From Poriferisodalis sp965226645 (GTDB lineage Bacteria; Actinomycetota; Acidimicrobiia; Acidimicrobiales; Poriferisodalaceae), in NCBI GenBank assembly GCA_965226645.1, contig CBDDDL010000004.1, positions 1,054,001 to 1,118,000 on the forward strand: a stretch of DNA of 64,000 nucleotides, read 5' to 3'. The notes beneath the pieces were generated by a model. That model saw only the letters and a program-made list of their open reading frames with translations, made no database searches and was not told the origin of the DNA. Each line of letters starts with the position of its first letter. Position 1 is the first letter of the stretch. This document shows positions 7,571 through 16,060 of the stretch, one piece after another. The position numbers and the translations under genes are program-made.

Positions 7571-8929
7571 CTATGGGCTACGCGCTGCAGCTGGTGCTCT
7601 GGCGGGCGGACTGGAGTTGTCCTGCTCGGGTGGGAGGAGGCGGGGTCGGCCGTCAGGTGGGGTACCGATTTTCCGGTCGTGCTGGTGGAGGTCTTTGTGG
7701 CAGGGCTCGCACAGCGACGCCAGATTCGGGATATCGGTGAGGCCGTCGTTGTCGTAGTAGGTGATGTGGTGGGCTTGGGTGTGTTCGCTGGTGAGCTCGC
7801 AGCCGATGCAGCCGCCGTCGCGGGCAGCGAGGACGAGCCGTTGTGCGTCGTTGGCGTTGCGTGTGCGGCCCAGCGCGAGCTGTGACCAGTCGGAGCTGAA
7901 CACTGCCGGTAGCACGTTGGCGTCCACGGCGTAGTCGGCGAGCTGTCGTGCCGACAGCGGGGTGCCGTCGTCGAGGCGGGGGTTAGCGAGCCGGTCGTTG
8001 GCGATGTCGTAGTCCGCGATGATCAAGAGGCTGGTGGCTGCTCGCCGCGTCTTGTCGGTGCCGGCGATGAGGTCGCTGATCGCATCGGCGGTGAGCTGGG
8101 CACGCGTCGGCTCATCGCCGCCGCCGCTGCCGCTGTCGTTGTTGTCGCCGTTGGCGTTGCCGAAGCTGGCGCGGAGGTTGTTGTCGTTGTTGCGGTGGCG
8201 TTGTGATCGCACGGCGGCTTGGATCGCGGCGCTGACCTCTCGCCCGGCGATGAAGTCCAGCTTGGCGTGCAGGTGCCACATGCCGTCGTCGCCCATGCGC
8301 ATCGACCCCGAGCGCTCAAAACGCTGCAACGCCAACTCCGCGTCGATGGGGCTGAGCCCTACCGCGGCGGCCTCGGCTTCGAGATCGGCGTACACCGCCA
8401 AGCTCTCGTACGCCAGCGGGTTGCGGGCAACGGTGTCGGAGGGATACGTGCGGCACAGCTCCAAGAAGTCTTCTTCGCTGCGGCGGTGCTGCTTGGGCGC
8501 CTCGCTTGCGATCACCTTGGCGTGAGACGCCTGGATCTCCCCGGCGGTGAGCGCGTCGAGCGTCGCGGTCAGGTCGTGCTCGACGAGGCTTTCTGCGAGC
8601 CGGGACTCGGTGCGTGCCTGGGAAGAGTTCATGCGGGTGAACTCGCGCAGCTGCCACGCCGCGGACTGAGCGCCGCAACGCGACGTCAGCTCGCCCAACG
8701 CAGCCAAGTACTCGCCCTCGACACGGGCCCGCAAAACCACAAGGCCCACGACCCGGTCCTCCAGAGCACTGTTGGTCAACGCCGCGAGATCGACACCGGC
8801 GACGGCATCAAGCGCGGCCACGGCCGCGCCGGCCTCGTACTCAGCGACGGCGGCGCAGCCGGTTGAACCGGTCGTGCTCGCAGCCGGTCCGTCGCTGCAG
8901 CTGCGGTACGTAGGCGGATCGATGAACAT
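7571..8929 (-). CDS. DUF222 / HNH endonuclease domain protein (13E12 repeat family)
   Basis: 452 residues from the ATG at 8929 (MFIDPPTYRSC). The N-terminal two thirds is the helical DUF222 region (LTSRCGAQSAAWQLREFTR, VEHDLTATLDALTAGEIQA), with a low-complexity Asn/Asp/Ser/Gly insert near the middle. The C-terminal HNH nuclease motif is complete: CIGCELTSEHTQAHHITYYD then NLASLCEPCHKDLHQHD, with two Cys pairs for zinc. Such genes are abundant and repeated in actinobacteria, and some behave like mobile genes. An upstream ATG at 8944 and a longer frame to 9034 exist but lie inside or beyond the palindromic region described next. An IS1380 remnant borders it upstream. Confidence 0.88.
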   Translation of the reverse strand: MFIDPPTYRSCSDGPAASTTGSTGCAAVAEYEAGAAVAALDAVAGVDLAALTNSALEDRVVGLVVLRARVEGEYLAALGELTSRCGAQSAAWQLREFTRMNSSQARTESRLAESLVEHDLTATLDALTAGEIQASHAKVIASEAPKQHRRSEEDFLELCRTYPSDTVARNPLAYESLAVYADLEAEAAAVGLSPIDAELALQRFERSGSMRMGDDGMWHLHAKLDFIAGREVSAAIQAAVRSQRHRNNDNNLRASFGNANGDNNDSGSGGGDEPTRAQLTADAISDLIAGTDKTRRAATSLLIIADYDIANDRLANPRLDDGTPLSARQLADYAVDANVLPAVFSSDWSQLALGRTRNANDAQRLVLAARDGGCIGCELTSEHTQAHHITYYDNDGLTDIPNLASLCEPCHKDLHQHDRKIGTPPDGRPRLLPPEQDNSSPPARAPAAARSP

Positions 8930-8952
8930 AGGTAAAGCATACATATGTTCGC
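8923..8952 (-). promoter_or_regulatory. Possible LexA-like (SOS) operator before the HNH gene
   Basis: On the minus strand the segment 8952-8937 reads GCGAACATATGTATGC, close to the actinobacterial SOS box CGAAC-N4-GTTCG in its left half and weaker in its right half. A second arm, GAACATA at 8924-8930, makes a spaced inverted repeat with TATGTTC at 8944-8950. In mycobacteria several 13E12-family genes are preceded by LexA boxes, which is why the site was noticed. Confidence 0.35.
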
Positions 8953-9014
8953 TAACAATTACAAACGTTCGCGCGCATCCATTTCCGGAAATCTCCGAGA
9001 ATTGCGGTGCCAAA

Positions 9015-9485
9015 ATCGGCCATAACAGGCTCAACGGTAGGGACGTTGCGGCGGACGTTCACGTTCGGTCACGTCCGCCAGCTCGAAGCGGTGCTGTCGC
9101 GCACCTTGGCGCGCGCCTGGGGACTGGGTGCCGGCCCCGGCGAGGCGCCGCTGGTGATCGATGTGGACTCCACGATCTGCGAGGTCCACGGCAAGCAAAA
9201 ACAAGGCGCCGTGTACGGCCTGCACCCAAGACCTCGGCTATCACCCGCTGCTCGCCGCACGCGCCGACACCCGAGAGGTGCTCGCCGCCCGCATGCGCAA
9301 AGGCTCCGCAGGGTCGTCGCGAGGCGTGGAGCGCTTCGTCGACGAGCTCGTCGCGAACCTGCGACGAGCCGGGGCTACTGGCCCGACCACGGTGCGCGCC
9401 GACTCGGGATTCTGGTCCCGCAAACTGATCGACCGCCTCGACGCCCACAACATCAAATGGTCGATCTTGGACAAGAAATGCGGAT
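9015..9485 (+). pseudogene. IS1380-family transposase fragment, frameshifted
   Basis: Two frames together spell the middle of an IS1380 DDE transposase. Frame 1 gives LRRTFTFGHVRQLEAVLSRT and VIDVDSTICEVHGKQKQGA; near 9220 the reading shifts to frame 2, giving DLGYHPLLAARADTREVL, RFVDELVANLRRAGATGP and VRADSGFWSRKLIDRLD. The first catalytic Asp (VIDVDST) and second (VRADSGF) are visible. Both ends of the protein are missing. The fragment is a dead remnant; its C-terminal part is not adjacent but a separate C-terminal piece of the same family occurs at 43.5-44.1 kb. Confidence 0.85.
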
Positions 9486-9684
9486 TTGAGCTGGTCAAGA
9501 TCGCTGCCCAGATTTGGGTTCCGGGTGCGTTCGTCAGGGTGTATAAAACTCTGCGGCACGTCCAGAAACTGATCGGCGGGATAACAGTTCCCGTAGCTGT
9601 CTGGGGATGGGGCCAGGACTGGGTCGAAGGACACTTCAGAGCTGGTTACGATTGGGTTGAGCGCTGGGTTTGCAGGAATAGCTG

Positions 9685-9957
9685 ATGATGTGGACTTCTC
9701 CCCACGATGTAACCGCGCCCGATCGGCGACCCATCGCCGAACGTGTCACTCCGCGAGCGGGCTGGCTGCTCGCCGTAAACGTGATCGGGTTTGCATTTGT
9801 CGCTCTCACTGTTCGCACTGTCGGCGCTGGTTGGTCGTCTTGGGTACGCATTGCTGCGTTTGCGGCACTGTCGGCGGCATTGATGCTGCTATGGGTCGCT
9901 CAGCGGCGCACGATTCGTCGTGCCGCTGAGCGAGCCGGTGAGATTTCGCCGGTATAA
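9685..9957 (+). CDS. Small two-helix membrane protein
   Basis: 90 residues with two hydrophobic helices (WLLAVNVIGFAFVALTVRTV and WVRIAAFAALSAALMLLWVAQ) and a basic cytoplasmic tail (RRTIRRAAERAGE). AGGA lies about eight bases before the ATG and supports this start. It is not recognised and its neighbours are IS debris, so its role is unknown. The codon use looks normal for the window. Confidence 0.55.
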   Translation: MMWTSPHDVTAPDRRPIAERVTPRAGWLLAVNVIGFAFVALTVRTVGAGWSSWVRIAAFAALSAALMLLWVAQRRTIRRAAERAGEISPV

Positions 9958-10038
9958 CTGAGCTGTGCTCGCGATGCCCCTGTGGGTGCCGGAAACTCTG
10001 CCATGGTCGTTGACCTGCCGCGATGGGGGCCGATACTG

Positions 10039-10060
10039 AGCCTGAATCCACCGATTCGGT
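10039..10060. other. Hairpin that shares an end sequence with the IS1380 remnant
   Basis: CCTGAATCCACCGATT here is identical to the sequence at the outer end of the IS1380 remnant at 43546. Here it continues into TCGGTGG, making a 7-bp palindrome CCACCGA/TCGGTGG. It may be an orphan IS1380 terminus or a terminator after the small membrane protein. The rest of 9958-10109 shows nothing coding. Confidence 0.35.
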
Positions 10061-10109
10061 GGGTGTGTGTGGGTCGGCTATCACCCACTCCCCGCACACA
10101 TCTTCACTA

Positions 10110-10206
10110 TTTGTTGGAGGCTCCTGATCTTGGATACGAGGATGGAGTCATGCCACATGAGATGTCGCCTGGGAAGCTGACGACGCGTCGGTACAGCGAG
10201 GCGGAG
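10110..10206 (+). mobile_element. IS3 left-end scar (orfA start)
   Basis: This stretch is nearly identical to the left end of the IS3 copies at 44144 and 45565, from TTTGTTGGAGGCTCCTGATC through the orfA start MPHEMSPGK and RRYSEAE. Homology stops abruptly at 10206. The outermost terminal bases and the rest of the element are absent. Confidence 0.85.
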
Positions 10207-10264
10207 GCCGAGCGTGATGCTGCGGTTGCCGAGACAGTTCGTGTCAGAGATCGAGTCCTCGTGC

Positions 10265-11209
10265 TCACTGCGGGCATTCAGGCGGCAGGCGTACTTGGGC
10301 CTGCAATGCGCTGGTGCAGCGGTGCAAGCGGTGCTCGAATCGCCGGAAGACATCAGGATCGAGACCCTGGTGTCGGCATTGGTCGCCCACGAAGGCCGCG
10401 ATGCGGGTTGCCGCCGCGGCATGGCGACGCAGATAGCTCTCATCGAAGGCCGTGACGGGACGGGCGTCGGTGTAGTTGACGCCTTGGTGCCAACGGTGCA
10501 GTTGGGCGAGGTCCACGTCCCCGGCCGCGAGATCCTCGAATGCCTGCTGAACCCAGACCGGTTGACCCTCGAGCAAGGCCGGGATCTGGTGTTCACGCTC
10601 AGGTGGAGCGCCGACCGTGATGATGAAGGTGATCTTTGCGGCGGCCTCGAAGATCATGTGCGTTGCGCCGCAGGCTGGTGCGAAGCGGAGGTTCTCCTGG
10701 TCGGCAAGCTCGGCGAGGTCGTCATCAGCGTCGGCTTCGCGTTCCTCCTCGGTGGGTCGAAGTCGTTGGCCGAGAGTTGAGACCGCAGCTGAGAAGTTGC
10801 CGAAGCGCTGCTGCAGTTCGGCCGTGGGGTTCGCTGGCAATCCGATCTCCTTGTTCCAGTCGATCTGCACATGCTCGCCCATGTCAGCGAGTTCGATGGC
10901 ATGGCCAGCGATGCGCGCTTCGAGGGAACAGGGCACCTTGACGGTGCGCACTGCCCACTCCGCAGCATCGGTGACGAACACGTCGACTGGGCAGCCAGCA
11001 GCAGCTCGTGCCCGGGCCTCGAGCGCGCATTTCCGCCTGGAGCGTTCGCTGTAGTCACCGAGGTCGTCATAAATGGCCACTAGGTCAATGTCACTGCATG
11101 TTCGTGCCTCGCCGCGTGCGAGCGACCCGAAGAGCAGCACGGTGCCGACGCCAGCGCTCACGATCTCGTCCGCGGCGCGGCGGGCGTCATCGAGGGTCGG
11201 CGGGGCCAT
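10265..11209 (-). CDS. MNT-type nucleotidyltransferase with HEPN-like C-terminal half
   Basis: 314 residues. The N-terminal third is a minimal nucleotidyltransferase: GSLARGEARTCSDIDLVAIY matches the GSx10DxD active-site pattern at about residues 28-42, with a third acid expected at VDVFVTD. The C-terminal ~190 residues are all-helical (DDDLAELADQENLRFAPACG, FEDLAAGDVDLAQLHRWHQG) and resemble the HEPN-type helical domain fused to many MNT proteins, although a textbook Rx4-6H RNase motif is not evident. MNT proteins AMPylate partner toxins or modify small molecules; here both halves are in one chain, so it may act alone. A separate two-gene HepT/MntA pair is at 60.7-61.5 kb. Confidence 0.75.
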   Translation of the reverse strand: MAPPTLDDARRAADEIVSAGVGTVLLFGSLARGEARTCSDIDLVAIYDDLGDYSERSRRKCALEARARAAAGCPVDVFVTDAAEWAVRTVKVPCSLEARIAGHAIELADMGEHVQIDWNKEIGLPANPTAELQQRFGNFSAAVSTLGQRLRPTEEEREADADDDLAELADQENLRFAPACGATHMIFEAAAKITFIITVGAPPEREHQIPALLEGQPVWVQQAFEDLAAGDVDLAQLHRWHQGVNYTDARPVTAFDESYLRRHAAAATRIAAFVGDQCRHQGLDPDVFRRFEHRLHRCTSALQAQVRLPPECPQ

Positions 11210-11323
11210 AGGACAAGATTACCGACCACGCACAGGGGCAGATCAAGCGGGAGTCATCGCCGGCCTTGCGGCGCGGGTGTCACTCACTGTGAGCCGCTCC
11301 GGGTTTGTTGCGGGCTCGCGGTC

Positions 11324-12325
11324 TCAGTCCAAGTACTCGGCAGTGGCGGTGGCGGTCTGCAGCAGCCGGTCCGAGTCGCCGGCGGTCTCGAAGATGCGGG
11401 TGCGGCTGGTCACCACATGTCCGGTGCGGGCCAGCACCTCGCCATCGACGCGAAACGGCCCCCCACGTGCCGGCGCCAGGTAGTGCATGTCTGCGAACAC
11501 ACAACGGGACGGGCGCTGCGCCCCGTCGCAGAGCCCGGCGAGGTGCGTCGACATGACCTCGGCAACCATGATCGACGCGCCGCCCTGCAGGGACCCGAAC
11601 GAATTGCGGATGCGGTTGTGCATCGGCAGCTCGATGCGCGGCTCGCCGGGCACAGGCGAGATGCGCAGGTAGTCATCCAGCGGCGGACGGGGGTTGACCT
11701 CGTGATCTTCTCGGTAGTGGACGGTGTTGTCTCGTGCCGTCGCATCCACCACCGGCGTGTCGTCGCGGCGGGGCAGCCGCGCGTACGTACACGTTGAGCG
11801 TGCGATCTCGGTTCCGGCCTCGTCGGTTACCGAAGTCTCGGTGACCACCTGGTTGCGCCCTATTCGCAGTGGCGAGCACCGAGCGGTCACCACCGAACCC
11901 TGCGCCCGTGCTGCGAGCACCGTAGACAGGTGCAGCGTGGCCGACCAGTCCGGGGACACCACGAGGACGGCGTGGTGACCGGCCACCGAATCCACCAAGG
12001 TGGCGAGGGCGCCGAGCCGCAGCCAGCCCCCCTCGGCCAGCGGACCGTCGGCGAGATCGTCCAAGATGGGCATCGTCGCGGTGAGCGAACCGTCGGACGT
12101 CATCTGGTGGCTGAGACGCAGATGCCGCAGGATGTGGTTCTGTGGCGGGTAACGGACCGGCTGGTCGCTCCCTCGGTCGGCGGCCGACCCAACGCCGCCT
12201 TGTGGCTGATCGCCGGGCTCGCCGGGCTCGCCGGGCTCGTCGACGCGGGCTGGCCGGCCAGAGGGCGGCGCCGCTGCGGCTGTCACGCGGCACGCTCGTC
12301 TGCGAGACCTCGCAGCGCGTTCCAC
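11324..12325 (-). CDS. Double-hotdog acyl-CoA thioesterase
   Basis: 333 residues with two hotdog units. The first contains GGWLRLGALATLVDSVAGHH and HLSTVLAARAQGSVVTARCS; the second contains RNSFGSLQGGASIMVAEVMS and DMHYLAPARGGPFRVDGEVL. The second unit keeps the GG helix start of PaaI-like thioesterases. The first ~60 residues are low-complexity (GEPGEPGDQPQGG) and the frame overlaps the coaE stop by 43 bases, so translation may start later, for example at MTSDGSLTATMP. It follows coaE in the same direction, which fits a role in CoA or acyl-CoA turnover. Confidence 0.8.
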   Translation of the reverse strand: MERAARSRRRACRVTAAAAPPSGRPARVDEPGEPGEPGDQPQGGVGSAADRGSDQPVRYPPQNHILRHLRLSHQMTSDGSLTATMPILDDLADGPLAEGGWLRLGALATLVDSVAGHHAVLVVSPDWSATLHLSTVLAARAQGSVVTARCSPLRIGRNQVVTETSVTDEAGTEIARSTCTYARLPRRDDTPVVDATARDNTVHYREDHEVNPRPPLDDYLRISPVPGEPRIELPMHNRIRNSFGSLQGGASIMVAEVMSTHLAGLCDGAQRPSRCVFADMHYLAPARGGPFRVDGEVLARTGHVVTSRTRIFETAGDSDRLLQTATATAEYLD

Positions 12326-12909
12326 AGCTGCCCTGCCGCGTCGGCGAGGTCGTCGGTGCCGCCACCGTTGTGGATGATGAAGTTCGACGCTTCCCGCCGC
12401 TGGTCATCGGTTGCTTGTGAAGCCAAGCGGGCCTTGGCGTCGTCGGTCGTCATGCCGCGCTCGGTAAGCCGTTGCAGCCGTACGTCGGGTGGCGCTTCGA
12501 TCGTCACCACGACCTCGTACGGGAACCGAGTGTCGCGGCCCAGCGCGCTCTCGACGAGCACTGCCATGTCAAGCACGACGACGTCCGCGGCACCTGTCGC
12601 CCCGATGGTCTCGATCCGCTCGTCGAGGAGTTCGTTGATGGCCGGATGGCTGATCTCGTTGAGAGCAGCAAGCTCCGAAGGATCGTTGAACACGATCTGC
12701 GCGAGCGCGGGTCGGTCGATGCCGCCGTCGGTTCCGCGCAGGTGGTGGCCGAATCGTTCGAGTATCGGTTCGACTGCCGGCCCCCCCGGGGCGATGATCT
12801 CGCGGCCCAGGCCGTCCACGTCCACGACGGCCGCTCCGTGGGAGGCGAGTAATGCCGCAACGGTGCTCTTGCCCACCCCGATCCCCCCGGTGAGCCCGAC
12901 GATCAGCAC
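12283..12909 (-). CDS. coaE: Dephospho-CoA kinase
   Basis: 208 residues, typical length. Starts with MLIVGLTGGIGVGKSTVAAL, which contains the P-loop, followed by the CoA-binding motif VVDVDGLGREI and the lid region TRFPYEVVVTIEAPPDVRLQ with RLTERGMTTDDAKARLASQ. It catalyses ATP-dependent phosphorylation of the 3'-hydroxyl of dephospho-CoA, the last step of CoA synthesis, in the cytosol. It lies between the TIGR03084-type gene upstream and the thioesterase downstream, all on the minus strand. Confidence 0.95.
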   Translation of the reverse strand: MLIVGLTGGIGVGKSTVAALLASHGAAVVDVDGLGREIIAPGGPAVEPILERFGHHLRGTDGGIDRPALAQIVFNDPSELAALNEISHPAINELLDERIETIGATGAADVVVLDMAVLVESALGRDTRFPYEVVVTIEAPPDVRLQRLTERGMTTDDAKARLASQATDDQRREASNFIIHNGGGTDDLADAAGQLWNALRGLADERAA

Positions 12910-12957
12910 AGCGACCCCGTGGGAGCAGCAATCAGCACAGCGACCCGGCGGCAGGGG

Positions 12958-13737
12958 CTAGGCCGCGCGACGACTCTCGGCGTCGGTCGGAGGACCGGCA
13001 AAGGCTTGCGCAATATCCATCCAGCCCACCGCCAGGGGACCTTGGACCTCAAGATCGGTCTCGGTGTGGTGGCGGCGCTGGGTGACCACCAAGCAGAATT
13101 GATAAGCATCGCCGCTCACGGTGTCTGCAGCGTCGTGGGGACCCCACGTCCAGGTTGCGCCGCTGGGCGCGTCCAGTTCGACCCGCACCGGCCCCGCGGG
13201 CACCTCGAGACTTCGATTTGCGTAGCTCCAGCCGCGGGTGCTCACGCCGATGTGGGCGACGTGCCGCAGCCGGTCGGTGCGGGGCAGCTCTGCACCGTGG
13301 GTGTCGGCGACATCGTGGCCGTGCGACCACGTCTCCATCAGCCGGGCCGTGGCGAACGACAGCGCGCTCATGTCCGGGCCGAACCAAGGAAGGCGATCCT
13401 TGGGGCCAAGCGGCCGGAACGCGGCGATCATCTTCGAACGCTCCTCGCTCATCCACTCCCAGATCTCTGCGCCCGACATCGCCTCGAAGTTGAACCCGGC
13501 CGCAGTGTGCAAGTCGGCCTCGCCGCTTGTCATCGCCTCTTTCGTGCGGTTGAAGCCCTCGGCATCGAGTGCCGCGAGTGTCGCCACCCAATCGGTCATG
13601 CCGAGGTGCACCATGGTTTCGCGGCTGTCCCAGCCTTCTGCTGGGGTGGGCTGGCGCCATTGCTCCTCGGTGATGCCGCTGACTATTTCGCCAAGAGCGT
13701 CGGTTTCCGCCTGTAGGTCATCGCAGATGCCGTGCAT
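12958..13737 (-). CDS. TIGR03084-type DinB/maleylpyruvate-isomerase-like metal-binding protein
   Basis: 259 residues from the ATG at 13737 (MHGICDDLQAETDALGEIV); the frame extends upstream but that part is not protein-like. The helical N-terminal domain has WDSRETMVHLGMTDWVATLA and METWSHGHDVADTHG, in which His residues are placed as in the mycothiol-dependent/DinB four-helix metal-binding fold. The C-terminal part (GVSTRGWSYANRSLEVPAGP) is the SCP2-like extension typical of this actinobacterial family. Exact reaction unknown. Confidence 0.8.
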   Translation of the reverse strand: MHGICDDLQAETDALGEIVSGITEEQWRQPTPAEGWDSRETMVHLGMTDWVATLAALDAEGFNRTKEAMTSGEADLHTAAGFNFEAMSGAEIWEWMSEERSKMIAAFRPLGPKDRLPWFGPDMSALSFATARLMETWSHGHDVADTHGAELPRTDRLRHVAHIGVSTRGWSYANRSLEVPAGPVRVELDAPSGATWTWGPHDAADTVSGDAYQFCLVVTQRRHHTETDLEVQGPLAVGWMDIAQAFAGPPTDAESRRAA

Positions 13738-13837
13738 GACGGGGGACACTACCCGCACCGCGCGACACGGTCCCGCTGTCCGCACCGCCGCCGCGTCTCG
13801 CCAATGTGTGTCACAGGGGCTGAGTAACTTGCCATCG

Positions 13838-15916
13838 ATGACCGATGCGAACAGCAACGCAGTTCCGGACATGGGCGGCCACGAGCCCTCAGTGCTCTGG
13901 CGCCCGCACCCACAGCGTCGCGAGGCCACGCAGCTCTGGCAGTTTGCGGAAGGGGTAGGCCTCGGACTCGACCGACACTCCTATCGCGACCTGCACGCAT
14001 GGTCGGTACGACACCCGACGCAGTTCTGGCGTGCCGTGTGGGATTTCAGCGGCGGAATCGGACACCTTGGCGAGCAATTCACTGCCGACGGCGATGGGGT
14101 GACCGCACCGCGGCCGGGCCTTGAACTCTTCGCAGGCTCGCAGCTGAACATCGCCGAGAACTACCTGCGTCCGCTCGGCGGGCACGGCCCGGCCCCAGGC
14201 GATCCGGCACTCCTGTTCTTCGGCGAAGAGCAGGTGCGCTCAACGATGTCGCACGAGCAGCTGCGAGCCGAAGTCGCTGCGTGTCAACGGGCATTGGCGA
14301 ACGATGGCGTCGGCGTCGGCGACCGCGTGGCGACCATGCTCCCCAACGGTCCCCATGCGCTCGTTGTGTTCCTGGCAGCGGCCTCGCTCGGCGCCGTGTA
14401 CTCCTCGGTCAGCCCGGATTTCGGGATCGACGGCGTGCTCGACCGATTCGGCCAAATCGCGCCGAGAGTGCTGGTCGCAATCGACGGCTACTACTACAAC
14501 GGCATCTGGCAACGCACGTCATCCAAGGCATCCCACGTGGCCGACGGGCTCGCAAGTGCCGGTTCGCCGCTGCAACGCCTGGTGATGGCTCCCTACGACG
14601 TCGAGCTCTCCGACGACGCAGACGCCCTGGGAAGCACCAACTGGTCCGAATGGCTCGAACCGCACCGGTCCGGCTCCGGCGCAGACATCTCGTTCGAGCG
14701 GCTCGGCTTCGACCAGCCCGTCTACATCCTGTTCTCGTCGGGAACGACCGGAAAGCCCAAGTGCATCGTGCACCGCGCCGGCGGCGCCTTGCTCAAGCTT
14801 TGGAGCGAGCAGCGACTGCACTTCGACGTGCGCCCCAACGACCGGGTCATGTACTTCACCACCACGGGCTGGATGATGTGGAACTGGCTGGTGGCCGGGC
14901 TGGCCAGCGACGCAGCGCTGGTGCTCTACGACGGGTCGCCGTTCCACCCCCATCCCGCTCAGCTGTTCGACGTCGCCGACGAGACCGGCGTGACGCTGTT
15001 GGGCGTGAGCGCCAAGTTCATCGAGAGCGCCATGAAGGCGGGCCTGCGGCCCGCACAGACTCACGAGCTGGACACCGTGCGTGCAATCGCGTCGACGGGC
15101 TCACCGCTTGCTCCCGAGGGCTTCGACTGGGTGTACGAGCACGTCAAGACCGACGTTCACTTGGCGTCGTTCTCGGGCGGCACCGACATCTGCGGCGGCT
15201 TTGTGATCGGCGACCCGACCGGCGCAGTCCGCCGTGGCGAGATTCAGGTGCCCGCACTGGGTCTCGAAGTCGACGTCGCCGATGGTGACGGCGCAACTGC
15301 CGCCGCGGGACAGCAGGGCGAGCTGGTGTGCCGCAATGCCTTCGTGTCCATGCCGCTGCGCTTTTTGGACGACCCGGGTCACGATCGGTACCGCGCCGCA
15401 TACTTCGATCGATTCCCCGGCGTGTGGCACCACGGCGATTTCGCAGAGTGGACGCCCAGCGGCGGCATGATCATCAGCGGCCGCTCCGACGCCACGCTGA
15501 ACCCTGGCGGTGTGCGCATCGGCACCGCCGAGATCTACCGACAGGTCGACCGAATCGACGAGGTCGTCGAGAGCGTCGTGATCGGCCAGCGCGTCCCGGC
15601 CGGAACAGATGCGCCTTCCAGCGGCGACACCCGCGTCGTGCTGTTCGTGAAGCTGCGCGACGGGCTGACGCTCGACAACGAGCTGACCGGTCGCATACGT
15701 GCGCAGATCCGCGCCGGAGCGTCGCCGCGTCATGTGCCCGCGGTGGTCGCACAAGTGCCCGCTATCCCGCGTACCCGGTCAGGCAAGTTGGTGGAACTCG
15801 CCGTTCGGGACGTCGTCGAAGGCCGGGAGGTTTCCAACGCCGAGGCCATCGACGACCCGGGTGCACTCGCCCACTTCGCCGATCACCCCGCGCTGCGAGC
15901 ACAGCAGGCAGGATGA
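13838..15916 (+). CDS. Acetoacetate--CoA ligase
   Basis: 692 residues from ATG 13838 (MTDANSNAVPDMGGHEPSVL). AMP-forming ANL-superfamily motifs are complete: YILFSSGTTGKPKCIVH (A3), the acetoacetyl-CoA-synthetase-like block VMYFTTTGWMMWNWLVAGLA, SGGTDICGGF (A5), and the C-terminal RTRSGKLVE with the conserved catalytic Lys. The N-terminal LWRPHPQRREATQLWQFAE and the sequence order match acetoacetyl-CoA synthetase better than acetyl-CoA synthetase. It makes acetoacetyl-CoA from acetoacetate, ATP and CoA in the cytosol, in ketone-body or polymer metabolism. A hairpin follows the stop directly. Confidence 0.9.
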   Translation: MTDANSNAVPDMGGHEPSVLWRPHPQRREATQLWQFAEGVGLGLDRHSYRDLHAWSVRHPTQFWRAVWDFSGGIGHLGEQFTADGDGVTAPRPGLELFAGSQLNIAENYLRPLGGHGPAPGDPALLFFGEEQVRSTMSHEQLRAEVAACQRALANDGVGVGDRVATMLPNGPHALVVFLAAASLGAVYSSVSPDFGIDGVLDRFGQIAPRVLVAIDGYYYNGIWQRTSSKASHVADGLASAGSPLQRLVMAPYDVELSDDADALGSTNWSEWLEPHRSGSGADISFERLGFDQPVYILFSSGTTGKPKCIVHRAGGALLKLWSEQRLHFDVRPNDRVMYFTTTGWMMWNWLVAGLASDAALVLYDGSPFHPHPAQLFDVADETGVTLLGVSAKFIESAMKAGLRPAQTHELDTVRAIASTGSPLAPEGFDWVYEHVKTDVHLASFSGGTDICGGFVIGDPTGAVRRGEIQVPALGLEVDVADGDGATAAAGQQGELVCRNAFVSMPLRFLDDPGHDRYRAAYFDRFPGVWHHGDFAEWTPSGGMIISGRSDATLNPGGVRIGTAEIYRQVDRIDEVVESVVIGQRVPAGTDAPSSGDTRVVLFVKLRDGLTLDNELTGRIRAQIRAGASPRHVPAVVAQVPAIPRTRSGKLVELAVRDVVEGREVSNAEAIDDPGALAHFADHPALRAQQAG

Positions 15917-15917
15917 A

Positions 15918-15946
15918 CGTTGCGAGCGCCGACGGCTCTCGCAACG
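15918..15946 (+). terminator. Hairpin terminator after acetoacetate--CoA ligase
   Basis: A perfect nine-base stem CGTTGCGAG/CTCGCAACG with an 11-base loop begins one base after the TGA at 15914-15916. There is no U-tract, as is usual for high-GC actinobacterial terminators. It also lies between two convergent genes. Confidence 0.6.
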
Positions 15947-16060
15947 CACATCGCCCAAGAAGACCATCACGGATTTATGATCTGGCACCTCATCGACACG
16001 GCGCTGCCCATCGTGCTGTGGACCGAGGGGCACCGTCTCTGGAAAAGGGCGTAGGGATCA

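Noticed and set aside
9958..10109. Complete IS1380 element between 9015 and 10060
   Set aside because: The transposase C-terminus is missing and an unrelated membrane-protein frame intervenes; only one end-like sequence is present.
12901..12957. Short direct repeat ATCAGCACAGCGACC between coaE and the next gene as an operator
   Set aside because: Two copies overlap the coaE start and spacer; simplest reading is a small duplication, no regulator suggested.
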